A DNA stretch of 35,153 nucleotides from Paraphysomonas bandaiensis. Its lineage: Eukaryota > Chrysophyceae. The DNA is taken from positions 1-35,153 of the forward strand of contig CBFFRP010000306.1 in the NCBI GenBank assembly GCA_965644295.1, written 5' to 3'. Position 1 is the first letter of the stretch. Each line of letters begins with the position of its first letter. This document shows, in pieces, positions 1 through 10,637 of this stretch. The notes beneath the pieces are model-generated. The model searched no databases. It was not told the DNA's origin and saw nothing but the letters and a program-made list of their open reading frames with translations. The position numbers were made by a program, and so were the translations under genes.

Positions 1-200
1 ATATTGTGAGGGAGAGCGGGTGTGAAAAAAACTTTTTTTCTCTCTTCTTCAATCTTCTTTGATCGCGATTACAAAACTTGCTCACCTACATTAAACAGTA
101 CCATAAACCCACAATTACCATGATAAGCACTGCAAATCAAGGTGATTTCTTCTACAATGTGTTGAAGCAACCTTCTCTCACATGTTTGTCATTCGCAGCA
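1..200 (+). repeat. left terminal inverted repeat
   Basis: Matches the reverse complement of 3279-3479 over its whole length, ending at the A of a second in-frame ATG (200-202) of the plus-strand gene. An earlier ATG at 182 lies inside the repeat. A 200-bp TIR is long for the Tc1/mariner superfamily. Confidence 0.9.
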
Positions 201-1884
201 TGTCATCAGACAGCCAAAACTCTGAAATAGAAGAAGGTCTGTGGGTGCGAGTAAAAATTGTCGCTTTGACTAAATTTCGAGAGGAAGCACAGGCATTCTC
301 TGTAAATCGGTCCGAGTTAACTTCTTCGACAGACCAATTAACGATTTGGGTGAGAATTACTGCAATTACTGCTAAAGATGTTTTAATATAACATTTTTTT
401 TAGATTCCAGGAGGTAATCTTTTTGAAGACGATAGTAATATCTGGCGTGTCAAAGGTCATGCATTCTTGCATGCACTCGTTGAGGGCGTAGCGAGGCAAG
501 CGTATAATCAAAAGTTATTGCCACCACTATCAGACTTCAACGACCAACTCAGGATAGACTTCAGCAGAGGTATTACTGTTCGAACTGCAACAAGTTCTGG
601 TATCATTGGTAATTTCCACATGATCCCTCCCGATGGAGAATTGGACATACCGTTACTTCCCACTAGACGCCAGACAGATCACGATAGGAAGTGTTGTCGG
701 GAAAACGCTTCCCACTATGTGGTGATTGCTGGTGTCCCGTTCCAAAATTGCCCAGACGATGTGATACTACAGAGACAGCTCAGCTTTGTTGATTCTTCCC
801 TTGCGCTTGTTAAACATAAACAGAATGATCTTCCCCTCTGTAAATACATGCACTCAAAATATTTCAAAGTTGGCCTGAATCATCGTCCAGGAAATGATAT
901 GAACACGTACTGGTCACCGGCAATGAAAGAAGCCATGACCGAGTGCAGTGAAGAGGGTCAAAGACTCTTCGAGCTTAATCCTCCAAAAAGTATGCAAAGT
1001 GGTATCCGTAAGCAGAGAGGATTTGGTCACGGTGGTCAATCAGGTCTTAAGCTTTCAACCGCCAGTGAACATGATGCGGCGGACACATCGAGTCATTTGG
1101 AAGCACAAAGGAATCGCTTGCATATCGAGCGATGTCGTGCCAAAGCTTGGAGCAAGAAAGATTTGATTTCTGATAGCAAATTGAAAGATCTACTCGAGCT
1201 TCCCGAGGGCAAGAAAGTAAAGAGCTACTCGCAGTTAAGAACATACTTATGTGAATACTTTAGTACCCTAGAAGGTGAAGAACGTGCAGCTGAAGACCCG
1301 TTGGAGTATGACCCGACACTCGATACATGGGTTCTCAAGTTGGATTGGATGGGTCAAGGCTTCCCAAAATATAGTGACCTCAAGGGGGGTAATAAGCCAA
1401 TACCTGCAGCCCGTGAAAATATCATATTCTCGTCGGTTCGAATAGGACCACACCCGCCACCACCACCGCCCCCTGCTCTACCAGCTCCTCCAGGTGTTCC
1501 AGCACAAGGTTGGCCTATCCCAATTGGTGTTCCCCCTGCTGGAAGTAGTGGCCCTTCTTTTGGTGTCCCTTTTCCCCTTCCACCAGACTGTGGACCATCG
1601 CCCTACGGGGTATACCCCCTCCTATTTATCCAACTGGGGGTTTTCCTTTTCAGCAGCAGCTTCCTCCGTATTACCCACAGGGATCTGCTCCTCGGCATTA
1701 TCCGCATCACATGCTGTATGGCTACCCGCCAGAATATTACCACGGCCACAGGGATTTTGATTATGCATCGCGTTATCGCCAACAGCGATTTGCCTGGGGA
1801 GAAGGAATGCGAAAGGATGAGAGGGGTGAGTGGATAGCATATGAGGCCGAGTATGAAATTCCTTATCCTGCCGACCCTTACTAA
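182..1884 (+). CDS. transposon-borne protein of unknown function (one frameshift)
   Basis: Two exons are visible: 182-349 and 404-1884, separated by a 54-nt intron with GTGAG donor and a T-rich TTTTTTTTAG acceptor. The reading frame is kept across the splice. The more likely start is the second ATG at 200, just inside the TIR. The product is about 545 residues: a globular N-terminal region with no motif I recognise, a charged middle, then a Pro-rich stretch (from ~1450) and a Pro/Tyr-rich tail ending in TAA at 1882. Coding continues past 1620 only if the frame shifts by one base; the break falls in a C5 run at 1615-1619, so it could be a mutation or a homopolymer miscall. It has no resemblance to the transposase. 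It may be an accessory transposition factor or a captured gene; I cannot assign a function. Confidence 0.7.
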
Positions 1885-2237
1885 ATAGAACAGATTGCAG
1901 TCAATCGTTATCTGCCGGGTCTCATTTATTATTTATTTCGAATCTTGGTAATTTTTGGATGAATTTAACACATACGCTCCGATGCATCGAAATTTAGGTT
2001 TAGACTCACTAACCGATTTTCTTTTTCTTCTTAGTATGCAACTGTATGAACTGATATTTTAAATTCTCCACAAACTTTTCAAAATTTTGTTTTTTTGATT
2101 TATTAATATTACTTGAATCTATTGCGTATAATTAATCATATTCTATCACGAAGTAGTAGCAAGCATATCACATTCAATCATCAGTACATCTATATTAGTA
2201 ACTAGTGAGTAGAGTATAGAGTATAATCTGCAAATGA

Positions 2238-3268
2238 TCAATAGTTACAGGCTTCGCACTGTTCTTTCCAAGTAACGGTAATATCCACTCGATTGAATAA
2301 ATTGCACGCAGTTTCGGCAGTACAGCATGACCACAAAGCTTCATGTAGTTGAGCTGCAAGTGGTTTATATGCGTACATAATTCCCCACTTCTTTCTAATG
2401 TGCGCTTTGGCAAGATGAAATACGGGTTCAATTGGTGAAAAATCATAAGAATAAGGGGGAGAAACACAACCATCACGCCGAATTCTGCACACATATTATA
2501 AATATCTATCTTCACGTGCGTCGAAGCATTATCCATGAGCAGCACACTGCGATCCCCAGGAAAAGGGTTCATGTGGGGAAAGATGTCATGTTCTAGGGCA
2601 TCTAGAAATGTATTATGATCAACATTTTCTTCGTGTACAGTAACAGCAAAAACTCCTTCGATAGACATTGCAGCAATGGCACAACAACTAACTTGGGGAT
2701 TGAAGTGGCCTATAACATCACCACTCACGAAGGCAGGGTAGCCATGTGGTGAACGCCCATATCGGCGTAGAACTTCTGCCGGCTTGAGATGTGATTCGTC
2801 CACAACAGCATAGCAGCGAGCTGGAATTTCATCCAATGATCGGGCCAAATTATTCTTATAGTAACGCCTCAAGCCCTCATTTCTGTTGTGGGAAATTCTT
2901 TGACAAACTTTTACGGTATAGCCCTCAGTGTTCATGGCATGCTTCATTTGGTGCTCCAAGTACGCCACGCCGTACACATTAAAAACCTTTTCGCATAATT
3001 CTTCGTTGGAATAAGTTGAATTTTCTGCCAGCAACTCTTTAACAAAATTGATATGCTCGAGTGAAATGACAGTGTGGTGCGAATGGTGTGAAGACTCTGG
3101 TTTAACTGATCCAGTGTCCAGATATTTGTCCAACCACCTTCTAACTGTGCTTTGGGACACATCGTATTTCTCGTATATATGATCTAGTGATGCGGCCACA
3201 GAATTTGTGATTTCCAGAGAGTGATCAAACACATCCAAAATTAAAAGACGGAAAGCCTCGGAATACAT
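2238..3268 (-). pseudogene. DDE transposase, IS630/Tc1/mariner superfamily (one frameshift)
   Basis: Starts at 3268 and reads as about 343 residues to 2238 if one frameshift is allowed. The N-terminal part has a helix-turn-helix with the RRWLDKYLDTG pattern (residues ~43-53). Catalytic residues follow in order: Asp157 in VVDESH, Asp246 in VLLMDNASTH, and a Glu in the DFSPIEPVF box. The third acidic residue lies after the break, at a G5 run on the plus strand (2455-2459; C5 in the gene). Without correction the frame reads on to 2195 and loses the last catalytic residue. The known chemistry is cut-and-paste into TA sites. The break may be a sequencing error, because the partner gene is broken in the same kind of C5 run. 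Confidence 0.85.
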
Positions 3269-3278
3269 GTAAATATGG

Positions 3279-3479
3279 TGCTGCGAATGACAAACATGTG
3301 AGAGAAGGTTGCTTCAACACATTGTAGAAGAAATCACCTTGATTTGCAGTGCTTATCATGGTAATTGTGGGTTTATGGTACTGTTTAATGTAGGTGAGCA
3401 AGTTTTGTAATCGCGATCAAAGAAGATTGAAGAAGAGAGAAAAAAAAGTTTTTTTCACACCCGCTCTCCCTCACAATAT
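3279..3479 (-). repeat. right terminal inverted repeat
   Basis: Reverse complement of 1-200 with an 8-T run where the left copy has 7. The transposase start codon lies ten bases inside its inner edge. Confidence 0.9.
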
Positions 3480-3480
3480 A

Positions 3481-3598
3481 CTAGGAATTCCTATTGTACA
3501 CCATACATAATACCAAATTCACCACTTTTTTTCACACAGACCGCTGGAAGTCACACAGCAGTGTACACTTTCTTCCTCCTCCAGCAATAGGAATTCTA
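3481..3598. repeat. short inverted repeat around TAGGAATTCCTA
   Basis: CTAGGAATTCCTATTG at 3481-3496 is inverted at 3585-3598 (CAATAGGAATTCTA), directly beside the mariner-type element. A related palindrome (GTAGGAATTCCTAC) is at about 12534-12547. This could be a tiny MITE or the remains of the insertion locus. Confidence 0.4.
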
Positions 3599-3876
3599 CA
3601 CTGCTGTAGACTGCTGTATATCGTCTATCTATCATTTGGATATGTTATGCTCGTGGGATAAAGTAAATAGATACTGTCAAATTATGCCAAATGACATGAT
3701 ATAGGTATAGCTCGTTTCAGTCACACATATTGACCTATGTGTCCATACGCAATCAGTTAGTTGTTCTCCAACAGACATTTGGAAATGCTGCGTTTGTAAA
3801 ACTTTCCGACGACTGGCAGGTGCGAGTGGTTTACGCAGGGAACTGGATTCTGTTTTGCTGAAAAAGAGATTTACGT

Positions 3877-6619
3877 ATGACACAGTATTCGGAAAACAGC
3901 GACTCATGTGCAAATGGTGTGTCGATTCTATCCACTCCTATTATATATTTTATTTCTGGCTTTTTGGTATTCATGGTGCAAATATTCTTGATAAGCATGC
4001 TTAAGCGCAGTCGATATCTTGCCAGCCGTGGAGATCGGAAAGCTTCTAATATACTAGTTATTCCGATTTACTACATCGCTGTTGTGTATTTAGTTGCTAT
4101 TGGTGTTCTAGTTGGCATTGACGATATGCTAGGTTATTATGACGCCAAAGTATTCATGATGTGTATCAAGTGGGGTCTATATCGCCTGTGTTCAGAGACT
4201 TTAGCCGTATTTCTGATGCACAATGGGGTGGGTGTAAAAGTGTTTCACCGATCCCTCTTTTTTGGCTCCTTGTGGGCAACCTTTTCGACTATTGTACCAT
4301 TGGTATTATTTGCTACCTTGGGTTGGGGGCGCTATTTAATTGGATCCACTGTGCTCGTGCTGATACTGGATTGCTTTTATTTTGTGATGTGGCTTGCACC
4401 TGCAGAGTATGTTCACAGACGTCCAGCATTAGTTGTTTTGTCTCGTTTTTTTGCTATTGGCTTACTGCTTTTTGCTGCTGCCCATATTATTCTCTACTAC
4501 AGATCCGACTTAAGGGCATCATGTATGGTGGAGGTTATCATCGTATTTGCAGATCTTCTGCAGCCACTTGTCATATTTTATACCATGCAACAAGACTCGC
4601 AGTTTTGGCAGGGTATACGTGCTATGTGGGCAAATACTTGGTGTAATCGATTCTGTATAGGGCTATATTGTCCGGGAGACAAGAACACAGTATCCGCCTC
4701 TAATCTCAACCAACCATTGTTAGGTATGTGGGAACTGGGTCGCGAGACAATCGGAGTGGTTGCAGAATCTATGGCATCTCTTGAGAGTCACGTTGTGCCG
4801 GTTATCCCCTTCGCGGTACTCAAGATTGACACCAGGTTAGTATCTGCCTTCTATTTTGATAAGCTGTGTAATATGATTGTGAGCAGTGGATACTTCTCTG
4901 GTGGTTCGGCAAGGGTGTATAAGGGCATGCATCGGCAAGATGAGGTACGATATAGCTATACTTCTCTCTTTGGTCAATAATAGTTTGCCTTAAGGTCGCT
5001 GTTAAGATATTATTCTGTATTGAGTTGACGCCCGAAAGGGTGATTTCTTTTTGCAACGAGGCCAGTGTGTTGCATGCTCTCCAACATCCGAACATAGTCA
5101 CTTGTTATGGTGTCGCCGTTATGCCCCCGGCTATATGTTTGGTGCAGTATATATTTTATCATTTTCCCACTGCACTGATAGCAGTATTGCAGATAACCGA
5201 ATGGTGTCACCACGGCTCACTTTATGACTTGCTACATACTTCTGAATATTTCATTAGAGATAGCTCGATGGGACGTTTGTCATCAGTATCTGCCAAGTCC
5301 AACAAGAGAGGATCCATCCTTCAGTGGTCAGGTAGTGCAGCTCTACGACCCAGCTATAATCACTGTACCTCGAGTCGTTCACACAGCAATGCATCCTCTG
5401 ATGAATCTCATAGACTTGACACCGATGGTATATCTGAGGTGCTCCTCAGGCTAGAGGAGGGAAACACGATTAGTGATTCGCAAGAATGCAATAGTGCGAG
5501 TGGTACCGGTAAAAGTGGGGGGTCTAATTTTACAGAGAGAACCCTATCGTCATCTGTTAACAGTCACTCGCGGAGAGTTCATCACAACACTCTTTCTATT
5601 GTGGTAGACCTAAAGAATAACGATGTGACGGAGCTTCATCCAGCTGACACGACCTTATTCGAGGATAGTACTGCTAACGAGGGAGCGGGTGCTGCCTTGC
5701 AGGCCGCGTACAGGATGGTCAAACGCCTCAAGTCTGCTGCGACAGTTATGCAAAGCAGGATTATGGGGTTCGGGTTAGGTCCCTCTGATGCGATTACATT
5801 GGATGACCCAAAACCGCTGGTAAAGAGGTATACAATGTGTGTGTTTCATTTTTACGCATGCTGACTGAACCATGGCATGCAGTGGGTCAAGTAGGTCCCT
5901 TGAATCATCCAGAAACGCTGGGTCACTCCTTGCCAGTGGGGATCCGAGTAGACAGTCACTCGGATATTGCCTTCCTGTTGGATTGCGTTTGCGCATGGTT
6001 CGAGACTGTTGTGCTGGTGTCGCATTTCTACATTCTAAAGGAATGATGCACTGCGATATTAAGTCACTTAATTTTCTCGTCACTACGGATTTTGTTGTTA
6101 AGTTGGCAGATCTGGGAGAAGCCCGCCCGTATAGAGAGGGAATGTCCAAAGCTGATAGAATTGCTATGCCTAAGTAGGGGCTTTACTCACCGCTCATGTT
6201 ACAGTAACTATTATGATTCGTTGTTTACAGGAATATTAACTGGACTGCGCCGGAAATTCTCTTGGATAATGGAAATAGTGTCACCGAACTCTCTGATGTG
6301 TGGTCCCTTGCGGTAGTTGCCGCAGAGATTTTAACTGGAGAAATACCATTCGATACACAGCATTACCGGATGCTTACTCTGGAGGCATTTGTAGATGCGT
6401 TAGGAAATAATCTTCGGCCTGGGTTACCTACTCGCTTAGATGCTGTACTTAGGGATGCGGTGAGTACTTTTTTCAGCTACTAAATGAAATTGTCGTGATA
6501 TTGCCTTCCATATAATTCAGATTTACTCTGGATGGAACTACGATGTTGAAGAACGGTGCTCTGCTCAGCGTCTAGCAGACGTATTCAATTCACATATCAA
6601 GTCCAGTCATTCCCCCTAA
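3877..6619 (+). CDS. 7TM receptor fused to a TKL-type protein kinase
   Basis: Seven exons join in frame to 805 residues: 3877-4835, 4887-4944, 4995-5141, 5193-5827, 5883-6173, 6231-6459, 6521-6619. All six introns are 50-61 nt and GT-AG. Exon 1 encodes seven hydrophobic helices (residues ~23-43, 59-81, 92-113, 128-149, 154-174, 184-208, 216-237) and a juxtamembrane part. The kinase follows: Gly-rich loop SGGSARVYKG, VAVK with the ATP-binding Lys343, an alpha-C segment with NEASVLHALQHPNIV, and hinge ITEWCHHGS at 389. A Ser-rich insert of about 200 residues sits before the catalytic loop HCDIKSLN (656-663). The DFG motif is DLG (676-678), and the APE motif is WTAPE (701-705). Retained Lys, Asp and Asn suggest an active Ser/Thr kinase in a membrane, probably signalling from an unknown ligand. 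An in-frame stop upstream of 3877 supports the start, but a further 5' exon is not excluded. Similar 7TM-kinase fusions are known in oomycetes. Confidence 0.85.
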
Positions 6620-6680
6620 CAATTGCAGTATAAAAAACTGCTATAATGTTTATAATATGGGTCTATTATTGATTATTGGA

Positions 6681-6892
6681 CCTAGTCAGTCTGGTGTATT
6701 TCCTAGTCACACCAAGAATAGTGTAGAAACCTAGTCAAGGGGTTGAAATTCATATTTTCCATTTACAATATGGTTGCCTAGGATGACAAGGTGTTTATGG
6801 TATTCACCGATCCATCAATATTGAATTATTTATTACTTAGACTGGACTCACCGAAATTAGTGTGACTAGGTTGTGACTAGGTTGTGACTGGT
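6681..6892. repeat. CTAGTCAC motif cluster with inverted ends
   Basis: CCTAGTCA occurs at 6681, 6702 and 6730 in direct orientation. Its inverse GTGACTAGG is tandemly repeated at 6862 and 6873, with a variant at 6884. The two groups face each other about 130 bp apart, as in a small MITE. The same CCTAGTCAC word occurs in both arms of the element at 8641-10575 (8672 and 10539). Confidence 0.45.
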
Positions 6893-7426
6893 GACCAGGT
6901 TATATATGAGGTTTTGTGTTATAAAATGTAGTGATACGTAGACTGCTGGTGTACCTGCAAAATGAAGCACCAGCTCTTAGGAGTAGCACTTAATTTTCGA
7001 AGCTAGGCTACTAATAATTGTATAACACTTTGGAAGGAACAGTCTACGAAATTGCAGCACCTTATAGAATTTATATAGTGCACATTGGTGGATGTGGTAG
7101 TTATGTGAATGGGGATGGTCTGTGGGTTCCACTTCCAGTCTCGAATGATGAGATTGGGCCTCTGTTGAGCAGGGCTTGTACTGCAAATTGTCAAGTTATG
7201 ACACAATTGGATGATTTACTATGTTAACTGGACGTTAATCAAGTTAAGATGAGAGAAGATTATAATAAATATAATAAGCTATATATCACCTTATCTCTAC
7301 TACCACTCATTTCTAGTACGATCTTACATCGTCATTATATCACTTCTCATAATACAGCTCATCACTACTGTATTCTTCGACTAACGGTCATAATTCCAAC
7401 ACCTTAGAATTACAGCTTTTAATTGC

Positions 7427-7621
7427 TCAAACAGCAAAATGAGACACCAACTTCTCTGCTTCAGTCTCTTCCAATCCAAAAGTCAAGTCTATATTTCTAA
7501 TCTATTCATCACTAGCATTGGCAATGGAAGGGTCCAACCCTCCTAGCATAAGCCTGAGAGTTCTTCTCACTGACTCGAATTTAGTAGACTCTTGTGCGCT
7601 ATCAAGAGTCTCCTCTTCCAT
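7427..7621 (-). pseudogene. short coding-like remnant, unknown
   Basis: An ATG at 7621 opens 39 codons of balanced amino-acid composition ending in TAG at 7504. The same frame then continues for 24 more plausible codons (including FGLEETEAEKLV) to TGA at 7427. That pattern suggests a protein broken by one nonsense change. I do not recognise the family; a transposon Gag N-terminus is possible. Confidence 0.22.
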
Positions 7622-8640
7622 AATAATAACAATATAATCAAATCACAATGAATAAATATATGTCTACAGCTACAATGCTATCTACCAGCAATTTCAAGAG
7701 TAAGGAAATTGCATCTTATTATCAATAATATAAATATGTCTACCTACGATTCCGTGATCAATGGAATGAACATCATTCATATTCAATACCAAACACATCA
7801 GTCTAACACAGTTGATCATAATAACTCATTACAACTGTATAAGGGAAGATACATTCAGTATTCTCATTGTAGTTGAAGCCTGGTATTCGTACTCCTAAGT
7901 ACAATCAATCCCCAATAAGCACTGAAGGAAATACGTAATGTATAACTGTATTACTGGATCAAACCCGGAATTCTCCAGTAAACTTCTCCAGCCTTAAAAT
8001 CAATATATATATATAATAAGAACATATATATATATATCATCCATCATCATTATCATCATTATGTCTCATTATTGATAATCATGTCTTTCTTTCTTTGAAT
8101 GATTATGTAAATATCAATGATAAGCATGAATTGTCATAGTCATAATATATATGTCGTATATCTTAGTGTGAGTTATGGCAATAATAATAATATTCAATCT
8201 ATGTTGCACAGATAGTATGTACAAACTTAAGCATATACAATAGAGAGCTTGTAGAATATAATAACCTGATAGCTGGTTATTACAAAAACTCAACACAAAT
8301 TGGGCCACAAGAACTACACATGGTATGGCGATTTGCGTGCCGGAGAACGCCAAAAAGGATAAAAGCCTATTGCATAGAGCTTTATGTTGGGCCTGCTTCA
8401 CGTAGGTCGTAATTGTCATCAGGCATTGCTGTGTTTGCTCTATGTAAAGTTCTTTGACTGCAAAGGGATCCGTTTTCCGTTTTGTGCGCATTCCTCGACC
8501 TCGACTGTTCTCTAGTGTTGTTTTAAATTTAAGGTATAAACAGCTTTCATTTACATTTTCATCTTAAGTTTGGATGTGTCCAGATGTATAATAATGTATT
8601 TTGAAAGGATATAGGTCGACAAACAACGGACGCAGTGAGA

Positions 8641-8953
8641 GGGATTGGTGATATAGTTAAGTTGTAATATACCTAGTCACACGTTCTAATATTGTGATTT
8701 CCTATAGTTGTGTTTTTCATCACAATGGAAATCTGTTGCTGTCGAATGCGATAAAATATACCAATATTTTTGGATTTTTTGTGATTATGAGGATCTGTGT
8801 AATATCTCATTGTGTTGCTCATATAAGTACAAGTCATTGGTATATTTGTAGCGAAAATGGTATGAAGATATGGATGAAGTAGTGTAGGTAGAAAAATGTA
8901 TGTAGATGAATGATATGAGATGCCGATCAGAAGACATATGTATTAATTAAGAC
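8641..8953 (+). repeat. left inverted arm
   Basis: Starts GGGATTGGTGATATAG and ends near ATTAATTAAGAC; pairs with 10248-10575. Confidence 0.65.
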
Positions 8954-9384
8954 CAGATATAGTGTGGGTGTAAATGGCTTTTTTGGTGGCTTATTAATCA
9001 AAACTGAATTCTGAACACTGAATGTAGCGATATAATTAGGTGTTCATTTTGATCACTGAATAAAAATCGAACTGAAATGGCCTCTTCAGGGATGGGGCGG
9101 CATCACTGTATCATGAATTCGTCACTGTAATTAGACACAATATAATACCATATATATACACTTTAAAGCACCTTATACGGCACTAGAATGAAGCACTATG
9201 AGCATCATCAGTGATAGTAAAAAATTTGACATAATGGATAGTAAAAAGTTGATAAACTCAACGCCATCTCTAGACAGAGCGCCCCAATCGACCCCTTCGC
9301 CCATGTCTCTTAGGCCAGTTACACTCGACTCAATAATTCAGAATCCTATGCCTCCACAAAGTCCTGCAGAGTCCAAACCCCAAG

Positions 9385-9670
9385 GGACGCCTCACTGACT
9401 AACCTCATCTGCACTTCCAGGACTGACGTCCATAGATATCTTCTCCCTCACATACAAGAACTGAAGTGGTCGCACCTTGGTGCTTGTGGCGAAGCACAAG
9501 CAGCTTTCGTAGGGTTATATATAGTAGGATAATGGGTTTGTACGAGTTAGTTGCAGGTAGACGTCTATTTAGCTTGACTAGTTTTCATCTAGCTACTTAT
9601 CTGCTTCTCTGGTGCATATTCTCGACTTCTCGACGCCTATTGCTAATAATTAGACTTTCATATATGATAC
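9385..9670 (+). repeat. diverged dispersed repeat, copy 1
   Basis: Aligns by eye with 17535-17790: both share GAAGTGGT, GCACAAGCAGCTTT and CGCCTATTGCT blocks in the same order and spacing. In copy 2 one frame across the shared core reads WLHFDARGDAQAALVAL, hinting at the C-terminus of a transposon protein; copy 1 has a degraded version. Confidence 0.45.
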
Positions 9671-10247
9671 ATATTATACAGTTGAATAGAGTATCGTATA
9701 TTAATAAGATTTGTAGTTAATGTAGTGACATAGAGTTTATGCAAGCTGTATTATGTCGAACGTCCTATGTTAAAAAAAATATTTATGTTCATATCCTTAG
9801 GAACACTCACACAAGATGGAAGGAGGGGGCAGTCTCGATGCGATGATACCAGTGTAGATGATGTTGTGGTATAAACAAGAGTACTTTTAGACCAATTTTC
9901 CCCCCAAAATGTATACCGTACAAGGTATTTGGTGTTGGTATTTTGTACGGTGAATGTGAGTGGTGGGTGTGCAGAAGGAGAAAGCAAGAGGTGTTGATTG
10001 TATACATGCAACTGCATGATGATTAAGTCTGGGGTTGCAGTAGGGAGGGGGTGGGTTTAGGTGCTCCCGTAGATCCGTAAAATGAAGAATCTGTGTTGGC
10101 AAAGTTGTCAGCGTTAGCGGTTTTGTTGAGCTTGTGGTAGCCGCTGGGAAGATAGGATTTTAAGGAGACGATATATATATATGAGCGGAATTGATGAATT
10201 GAGCGGAGAGTTACCGGTGCACCTTCGGAGATTGTTGGCCAAATTAA

Positions 10248-10575
10248 GTCTTAATTAATACTTATGTCTTCTGATCGGCATCTCATATCATTCATCTACA
10301 TACATTCTTCTACCTACACTACTTCATCCATATCTTTGTAACATAATAGCTTCATAAATCACCCATTTTCGCTACAAATATACCAATGACTTGTACTTCA
10401 GGAAGACAATGAGATATTACACAGATCCACATAATCACAAAAAATCCAAAAATATTGGTATATTTTCATCGCATTCGAAGCAATAGGTCTTCATTGTGAT
10501 GAAAAACACAACTATAGAAAATCACAACATTAGAACGTGTGACTAGGTATTACAACTTAACTATATCGCCAACCC
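10248..10575 (-). repeat. right inverted arm
   Basis: Reverse complement of the left arm, diverged by scattered substitutions and small indels, so the element is not recent. It ends about 60 bp from the stop codon of the MFS gene. Confidence 0.65.
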
Positions 10576-10637
10576 ATCGCATACGTAACCTTTAATAACA
10601 GCACGATAGCTGACAGCAAAACACAGAAGTAATCCCT

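Larger units (their letters stand above)
1..3479. mobile_element. IS630/Tc1/mariner-superfamily DNA transposon with two convergent genes
   Basis: The window opens on one inverted repeat (1-200) whose near-perfect reverse complement is at 3279-3479; the only difference I found is one T in a homopolymer. Between them lie a DDE transposase on the minus strand and a second, unrelated gene on the plus strand, converging near 1.9-2.2 kb. Each gene starts at the inner edge of a TIR, so the TIRs probably supply both promoters. The outer ends read TATATTGTGAGG on the right, fitting insertion at a TA dinucleotide as this superfamily does, although the left flank is outside the window. The near-identity of the arms suggests recent activity. 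Confidence 0.85.
6620..8640. other. gene-poor AT-rich intergenic region
   Basis: I see no convincing gene. It holds a CTAGTCAC motif cluster (6681-6892), a short coding-like minus-strand piece (7427-7621), simple AT repeats around 8000-8040, and an open frame on the minus strand (8114-8491, 125 codons, hydrophobic C-terminal half) that I do not trust as a gene. Confidence 0.5.
8641..10575. mobile_element. long-inverted-repeat element (foldback/TIR type)
   Basis: The left arm (8641-8953) and right arm (10248-10575) are imperfect reverse complements over about 315 bp. The right arm carries an extra ~20 bp near 10340-10365. The 1.3-kb interior shows no transposase but holds a diverged copy of a repeat also found near 17.6 kb, plus a short Pro/Ser-rich frame at 9198-9398. 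This could be a non-autonomous DNA transposon or a foldback element. I could not identify a target duplication. Confidence 0.6.

Noticed and set aside
8114-8491. 125-codon minus-strand frame with hydrophobic half
   Set aside because: No family resemblance, AT-driven composition at the end, no splice partner or conserved motif.
9751-10102. Three overlapping minus-strand frames of 66-88 codons
   Set aside because: Overlapping, Thr/His/Pro-rich from CA-rich DNA, no start context or homology pattern; they lie in the interior of the inverted-arm element.
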